Assembly: GCF_021325795.1 (NCBI RefSeq)
Contig: NZ_JAHPZX010000002.1
Location: 1,054,001-1,118,000, forward strand
DNA: 64,000 nt
Direction: 5' to 3'
DNA from: Bordetella sp. LUAb4
Lineage (GTDB): Bacteria; Pseudomonadota; Gammaproteobacteria; Burkholderiales; Burkholderiaceae_B
Each line of letters begins with the position of its first letter. Position 1 is the stretch's first letter. The position numbers and the translations under genes are program-made. The notes beneath the pieces are model-generated. The model ran no database searches, was not told the origin of the DNA, and worked only from the letters and a program-made list of their open reading frames with translations. Positions 59,623 to 64,000 of this stretch are shown in pieces.

Positions 59623-60681
59623 ATGTACAAGCGTATCGCCTCCCATTTGCCGGCCTTGACGTGTACCGTCTGGCTCGCCAGCGTGCCCGCCGCGGCCGCA
59701 CAGGCCACGGGCAAGGGCAACCTCGTCAGCGGCGCGCAACAGTCGCGCGACCAATGGGGTGCCCACATCGTGTCGTTGAGCCGCACGCTGTTCGACGGCA
59801 AGGTCGTGGCGAAAGCGAACTGCGCGAACGAGCCGTCATATACATGCACCGGCCTCATGCTGTCGGCCTTTGAAGCGCAAGATCTCGATTATTGGTTCTC
59901 GCCCAATCCGTACAACAACAAGCTGTCGATGAGCTATGTCATCAAGTCGACGGCCAAAGGCCCCAACAAGGTCATCTACGGCGGTTCCGGGTACATCATG
60001 TGGCCCAACGGCACGCTGGCGGTGGAATTGGCCCAGCGTGGACTCAACAACAATGCCTTTCCCGCCGTTTACCGTTGCGGCTTCGCCCAGGATGCCGCCA
60101 CCGACTTCAGGACGGATAATGGCTGCGGCGACTTCACGCCCGTGGTCCCCACGGACAGGGCGGGACCATGCCAGGCGCAAGGCATCACGACAGCGGCACA
60201 GTGGTTGGCTACCTATGGCAAAGGCGACCTGATCACGCAGCAATGCGGCTTCACGCTGCAAGTATCGCCGGCTGCCGACAAACAGGCCTTCGGCGTCGTG
60301 GAGCAAATCCAGAACACGCTGCTGGACACGAACAATACCAACTTGTTCGGCTCTTACAACGAAATCGTCATGCAAGCCTGGCCTGATCTCCAGCCGTCGC
60401 GCGTGCCCTTGTTCGCCTTCTTCTACGTCGAGCCAAACAGCAAGCCGAAGCTGGTCGCGCCGGTCCCGCGCGAGGGCAGGAAAGGCAGGCAGGTTCTTCT
60501 CAACCCGGCGGGCGACCTCGATCAGTCGCGGCAGGAACAACTCAATTACTACCGCAAGGCGAATATCTTCGCGCCCATTATCCGGCTGTCTGGAAACGCC
60601 TGGGAGCAACTGCGCATGTCCTACATCGACACGGACCAGTCGCCCGGAATTCCGTCGACCGTCACTGTTTTGCCGCAATAA
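59623..60681 (+). CDS. secreted six-cysteine protein, tandem paralogue 1
   Basis: A 352-aa protein with a Sec signal (MYKRIASHLPALTCTVWL, cleavage near AAAAQA). The mature part has six Cys in fixed places: NCANEPSYTC, YRCGF, NGCGDF, GPCQAQG and QQCGF. It is rich in aromatic residues and has W-F-S-P-N-P, GSGYIMWP and SYNEIVM blocks. No standard domain is certain. From memory the Cys/aromatic spacing recalls the halovibrin (HvnA-like) secreted enzymes, low confidence. It shares upstream and coding sequence with copy 3. Next copy 43 bp downstream. I chose the ATG that starts the signal peptide. Confidence 0.8.
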   Translation: MYKRIASHLPALTCTVWLASVPAAAAQATGKGNLVSGAQQSRDQWGAHIVSLSRTLFDGKVVAKANCANEPSYTCTGLMLSAFEAQDLDYWFSPNPYNNKLSMSYVIKSTAKGPNKVIYGGSGYIMWPNGTLAVELAQRGLNNNAFPAVYRCGFAQDAATDFRTDNGCGDFTPVVPTDRAGPCQAQGITTAAQWLATYGKGDLITQQCGFTLQVSPAADKQAFGVVEQIQNTLLDTNNTNLFGSYNEIVMQAWPDLQPSRVPLFAFFYVEPNSKPKLVAPVPREGRKGRQVLLNPAGDLDQSRQEQLNYYRKANIFAPIIRLSGNAWEQLRMSYIDTDQSPGIPSTVTVLPQ

Positions 60682-60724
60682 CGCGCGCTGGCGACGTCCT
60701 GCCAGACCCAACTCCGGAGAAGCC

Positions 60725-61789
60725 ATGTACAAGCGTATCGTTTTCCAATCGTTAGCCGTCGTTTGTGCCGTGGGGCTCGGCAGTGCCCCCGCCGCCGCGG
60801 CCGCAGGCACGACCCCCACCAAGGCCAACCTCGTCAGCGGTGCGCAACAATCGCGTGACCAATGGGGTGCCCACATCGTGTCGTTGAGCCGCACGCTGTT
60901 CGACGGCAAGGTGGTGTCGAAGGCGAACTGCGCGAACGAGCCGTCATACACCTGCACCGGTCTCATGCTGTCGGGCTTCGAAGCGCAAGGTCCCGACTAC
61001 TGGTTCTCGACCAATCCTGACAACAACAAGTTTTCGATGAGCTATGTCATCAAATCCACGGCCAGAGGAACCGGCCATGTCATCTACGGCGGGTCCGGGT
61101 ACATCATGTGGCCCAGCAGCACGCTGGCGGTGGAATTGGCCCAGCGGGGACTGAAGAACAATGCCTTCCCCGCGATCTACCGTTGCGCCTTCGTCCAGGA
61201 TGCCTTCACGACCACGCGAACGGACAGCGGCTGCGGCGACTTCCGCGACCCGAACCCGTCGGACAAGGCGGGACCTTGCCAGGCACAGGGGATCAAGACC
61301 GCGGCGCAGTGGCTGGAAACCTACGGCAAAGGCGACTTGGTCATACAACAATGCGGCTTCACCCTGCAGGTGTCACCCGCCGCGGACAAGCAGGCTTTCA
61401 ACGCCGCCGAGGAAGCCCAGAAAGCACTGCTGGACGCCAAGCACACTGGGCCCTTCGGCTCGTATAACGAAATCGTCATGGCACCCTGGCCGGAACTCCA
61501 GCCGGCACGGGTACCCTTGTTCGCGTTCTTTTACGTCGCGCCGGATACCAAAAAGGCGTTGATGACGCCGGACGCCGCCCAGCGCAAGAATCCCAGAAAG
61601 GTCCTCCTGACCCCTGAGGGCGATCTGGATCAAGTGAAGCGGCAACAGCTTAATTACTACAACAAAGCCAAGGTCTTCGCGCCCATCATCAGAATGTCCG
61701 GAAACTCGTGGGAAAAACTGGTCCTGTCCTATAAGAACACGGACCAGTCCCCAGGCATTCCGGCCACCGTCACCGTCCTGCCGCAATAG
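60725..61789 (+). CDS. secreted six-cysteine protein, tandem paralogue 2
   Basis: A 354-aa paralogue with a Sec signal (MYKRIVFQSLAVVCAV, cleavage near AAAA). The six mature Cys are at residues 69, 77, 154, 170, 185 and 210. Early part nearly identical to copy 1 (56 identical bases at 60857-60912 and 59749-59804). The last third diverges from copies 1 and 3 (VAPDTKKALMTPDAAQ). It ends NTDQSPGIPATVTVLPQ, like the others. GGAGAAGCC lies before the ATG. The most diverged copy; function unknown, possibly a specialised variant. Confidence 0.8.
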   Translation: MYKRIVFQSLAVVCAVGLGSAPAAAAAGTTPTKANLVSGAQQSRDQWGAHIVSLSRTLFDGKVVSKANCANEPSYTCTGLMLSGFEAQGPDYWFSTNPDNNKFSMSYVIKSTARGTGHVIYGGSGYIMWPSSTLAVELAQRGLKNNAFPAIYRCAFVQDAFTTTRTDSGCGDFRDPNPSDKAGPCQAQGIKTAAQWLETYGKGDLVIQQCGFTLQVSPAADKQAFNAAEEAQKALLDAKHTGPFGSYNEIVMAPWPELQPARVPLFAFFYVAPDTKKALMTPDAAQRKNPRKVLLTPEGDLDQVKRQQLNYYNKAKVFAPIIRMSGNSWEKLVLSYKNTDQSPGIPATVTVLPQ

Positions 61790-61878
61790 TCGAGCGGAAG
61801 GAAATGGGCACCTGTGTCCCCCGGACGGCTTTGCGCGCCAGGATGACAACGACTACCAGGCCTGACGCCGGAGAACTC

Positions 61879-62943
61879 ATGTACAAGCGTATCGTTTCCC
61901 AATTGCTGGCCTTGACGTGTACCGTCTGGCTCGGTAGCGCGCCCGCCGTCGCGGAAAACACGGCCAACACCAAGGCCAACCTCGTCAGCGGTGCGCAGCA
62001 ATCGCGCGACCAATGGGGTGCCCACATCGTGGGACTGAGCCGGACACTGTTCGACGGCAAGGTGGTGTCGAAAGCGAACTGCGCGAACGAGCCCGCTTAC
62101 ACCTGCACTGGCCTCATGCTGTCGGCCTTTGAACCGCAAGATACCGATTACTGGTTCTCGCCCAATCCGTCCGGCGGCAAACTGTCGATGAGCTATGTGA
62201 TCAAAGCCACGTCCAGAGGATCCAACGCGGCCATGTTCGCCGGCTCCGGCTATATCTTGTGGCCCAGCAGCACGCTGGCGACAGAGTTGGCTCAACGTGG
62301 ACTGAAAAACAATGCCTTCCCGACCATCTACCGTTGCGGCTTCGCCCAGGATGCCTATACCGACAACAGAACGGATAAAGGCTGCGGCACGTACACAGTG
62401 AATGGCTCCGCGCTCAAAAACACAGGTCCCTGCCAGGCGCAAGGCATCACGACGGCGGCACAGTGGTTGGCTGCCTACGGCAACGGCGATCTGATGACGC
62501 AGCAATGCGGCTTCATCCTGCAAATATCGCCGGCCGCCGACAAGCAGGCCTTTGGCGTCGTAGAGCAAATCCAGAACACGCTGCTGGACAGGAACACGAC
62601 CAGCTCCGTCGGCTCCTACAACGAGATCGTCCTGCAAGCCTGGCCTGAACTCGAGCCGTCACGGGTGCCCTTGCTCGCCTTCTTCTATGTCGAGCCAAAT
62701 AGCGCGCGGAAACTGATCGCACCGGTCTCCCGCGAGGGCAAGAAAGGCAGGCAGGTTCTTCTCAACCCAGCGGGCAGCCTCTATATATCGCAGGTGGAAC
62801 AGCTCAATTACTACAAAAAAGCGAAGGTCTTCGCGCCCATTATTCGCCTGTCCGGTAATTCCTGGGACCAATTGCGCATGTCCTACATCGACACGGACCA
62901 GTCGCCCGGGATTCCGTCGACCGTCACTGTCTTGCCGCAATAG
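61879..62943 (+). CDS. secreted six-cysteine protein, tandem paralogue 3
   Basis: A 354-aa paralogue with a Sec signal (MYKRIVSQLLALTCTVWL, cleavage near APAVAE). All six Cys are conserved. Its C-terminal third is close to copy 1 (VEPNSARKLIAPVSREGKKGR), and the upstream 45 bp also match copy 1, so copies 1 and 3 share a duplication unit including the leader. The middle has its own insertion (TYTVNGSALKNT). GGAGAACTC precedes the ATG. It lies 89 bp after copy 2, probably in one operon. Confidence 0.8.
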   Translation: MYKRIVSQLLALTCTVWLGSAPAVAENTANTKANLVSGAQQSRDQWGAHIVGLSRTLFDGKVVSKANCANEPAYTCTGLMLSAFEPQDTDYWFSPNPSGGKLSMSYVIKATSRGSNAAMFAGSGYILWPSSTLATELAQRGLKNNAFPTIYRCGFAQDAYTDNRTDKGCGTYTVNGSALKNTGPCQAQGITTAAQWLAAYGNGDLMTQQCGFILQISPAADKQAFGVVEQIQNTLLDRNTTSSVGSYNEIVLQAWPELEPSRVPLLAFFYVEPNSARKLIAPVSREGKKGRQVLLNPAGSLYISQVEQLNYYKKAKVFAPIIRLSGNSWDQLRMSYIDTDQSPGIPSTVTVLPQ

Positions 62944-62954
62944 CGGACGATGAA

Positions 62955-62978
62955 AAAATGGCCTCCCCCAGGGGAGGC
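62955..62978 (-). terminator. left-facing terminator-like hairpin
   Basis: GCCTCCCC-CA-GGGGAGGC, followed on the minus strand by CCATTTTTT. On the plus strand there is no T-run. It lies 17 bp after the last paralogue's stop. It would stop leftward transcription entering the paralogue genes from acnA's side, or act as a stem-loop on the plus transcript. Confidence 0.55.
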
Positions 62979-63179
62979 AGTCATCCAGCACTGCCCAGGC
63001 GACGCGTGTCATGAACTCCGGCTAAGATCGGCAGGCGCATACAGTCCCCGCGAAAACTACCCAGGCAAGGCACTTGCAGGCGCCGCGACGATGGCGCGTC
63101 CCGCCCGGCAAAAACCAGGCGCGGCTCGCCACCCAACTCGCGTGTTTGCAAAAATAGGCGCAGAATAGGGTCTCGACCA

Positions 63180-63202
63180 GTCTTATATAAGACATAAGAC
63201 CA
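63180..63202. promoter_or_regulatory. palindromic operator candidate before acnA
   Basis: A perfect 14-bp palindrome GTCTTATATAAGAC at 63180-63193 followed by ATAAGACC, giving three related TCTTAT/ATAAGA half-sites. It is the most A/T-rich patch of the gap and lies about 200 bp before acnA. A regulator of the GntR type would fit such a site, but that is an inference. Confidence 0.5.
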
Positions 63203-63387
63203 GGATTGATCACTGGGCTTGGCCCTTGTTGATCTACCGGGCTATCCCCCCGGGAAAATCCCGGTTGGTCCAAGGGTTGATCCCCTGAACTACGCGCCGC
63301 CAGCGGGCCGTTGTCCCATCCGGATGACAAGCCCGCCGAAACGCCTGAAAATGGCAGCTTTTGCGGACAACAACCACGGAGTCCATC

Positions 63388-64000
63388 ATGCCGCACAACA
63401 CGTTCGACACCCTCAAGACATTCAAAATCGGTGGCAAGTCCTGTCAGTACTATTCCCTTCCGGCTCTGGGCAAGGCCCTGGGCGTGGACGTCCAGCGACT
63501 GCCCGTCTCGATGCGCGTGGTGCTGGAATCCGTGCTGCGCAACTGCGACGGCCAGAAAGTGACCGAGGAACATGTCAAGCAGTTGGCGAACTGGCAGCCG
63601 ACCGCCAAGCGCGAAGAAGAAATTCCCTTCGTCGTCGCGCGCGTGGTGCTGCAGGATTTCACCGGTGTACCGCTGCTGGCCGACATCGCCGCCATGCGTT
63701 CCGTGGCGGCCTCCATGGGCAAGGATCCCAAGGCCATCGAGCCTCTGGTGCCGGTGGACCTGGTGGTCGATCACTCCGTGATGATCGATTACTTCGGCAC
63801 CCAGAAAGCGCTGGACCTGAACATGAAACTGGAATTCCAGCGCAACCAGGAACGCTACCAGTTCATGAAGTGGGGCATGCAAGCCTTCGACACCTTCGGT
63901 GTGGTGCCCCCGGGCTTCGGCATCGTCCACCAGGTCAACCTCGAATACCTGGCGCGCGGCGTACATAAGGCCAATAACGTCTATTACCCCGATTCGCTGG
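63388..64000 (+). CDS. acnA: aconitate hydratase, 3' truncated by the window edge
   Basis: The first 204 residues of an AcnA-type aconitase, which interconverts citrate and isocitrate in the TCA cycle. The start [23 protein letters not shown] and the blocks [36 protein letters not shown] and [15 protein letters not shown] are typical. The cluster-binding cysteines lie beyond the window. GGAG lies 6 bp before the ATG at 63388. The upstream gap carries a palindromic operator candidate. Confidence 0.95.
   Translation, partial: MPHNTFDTLKTFKIGGKSCQYYSLPALGKALGVDVQRLPVSMRVVLESVLRNCDGQKVTEEHVKQLANWQPTAKREEEIPFVVARVVLQDFTGVPLLADIAAMRSVAASMGKDPKAIEPLVPVDLVVDHSVMIDYFGTQKALDLNMKLEFQRNQERYQFMKWGMQAFDTFGVVPPGFGIVHQVNLEYLARGVHKANNVYYPDSL

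Larger units (their letters stand above)
62944..63387 (+). other. gene-free region upstream of acnA
   Basis: 444 bp without a convincing gene. It holds a hairpin with a left-facing T-run (62955-62978), an A/T-rich palindrome (63180-63193), three TTGATC hexamers (63206, 63230, 63276 approximately) and a small CCGGGA/TCCCGG stem-loop at 63250-63264. It probably contains the acnA promoter and leader. Confidence 0.6.

Noticed and set aside
59836-62637. Long minus-strand open frames opposite the three exoprotein genes (for example 59836-60966 and 61729-62637)
   Set aside because: They mirror the tandem repeats of the sense genes; no signal peptide, no domain, poor composition.

Overview
The window is high-GC DNA (roughly two thirds G+C by eye) that is densely packed with housekeeping genes. 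Gene order and protein sequences point to a betaproteobacterium of the Alcaligenaceae, most like Bordetella or Achromobacter. The supporting signs are the plsX-fab-rpoE-mucBD-lepAB-rnc-era-recO superoperon, several LivK-type solute-binding proteins, a PagL lipid A deacylase and an intracellular PHA depolymerase. I saw no rRNA, tRNA, insertion sequence, phage gene or CRISPR array.

Layout. 1-5.0 kb: a catabolic and uptake cluster with a partial SDR, a tautomerase, MmsA, an orphan binding protein and a divergent LysR regulator. 5.1-9.6 kb: lptF diverging from pepA-holC, then a small unknown gene and a Bax-inhibitor-1 membrane protein. 9.6-12.2 kb: an exported aldo/keto reductase and an MFS/nucleotide-translocase-like transporter. 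12.2-28.3 kb: one long leftward block, read from the right as yceD-rpmF-plsX-fabH-fabD-fabG-acpP-fabF-ygfX-like-rpoE-rseA-mucB-mucD, a terminator, then lepA-lepB-rnc-era-recO. It joins fatty-acid synthesis, envelope-stress control, protein export and RNA processing. 28.5-33.6 kb: maf and an RsmI-like methylase rightward; msrPQ, a HAD phosphatase and rluC leftward. 33.7-37.7 kb: rne with a long leader. 37.8-43.3 kb: a duplicated intergenic repeat, pagL, accD, trpA, trpB, argE. 43.3-49.3 kb: relA, mtfA with a flavodoxin-like gene, ridA, pncB. 49.5-54.3 kb: fdxA-fpr, phaZ, rnfB, nth. 54.6-59.4 kb: a complete branched-chain amino-acid type ABC operon (livGFKHM). 59.6-62.9 kb: three tandem paralogues of a secreted six-cysteine protein. 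63.4 kb to the end: the start of acnA.

The most unusual locus is the triplet of secreted paralogues at 59.6-62.9 kb. Its cysteine and aromatic pattern recalls halovibrin-type secreted enzymes, but this is from memory and unproven. A second theme is low-complexity, repeat-built insertion into otherwise ordinary enzymes (Fpr, RelA, RnfB, RNase E, the MFS protein), with matching degenerate short repeats just after several stop codons. Other deviations are an SDR without its catalytic Tyr, a LivF with Arg in the Walker A lysine position, and a RecO lacking about 50 internal residues.
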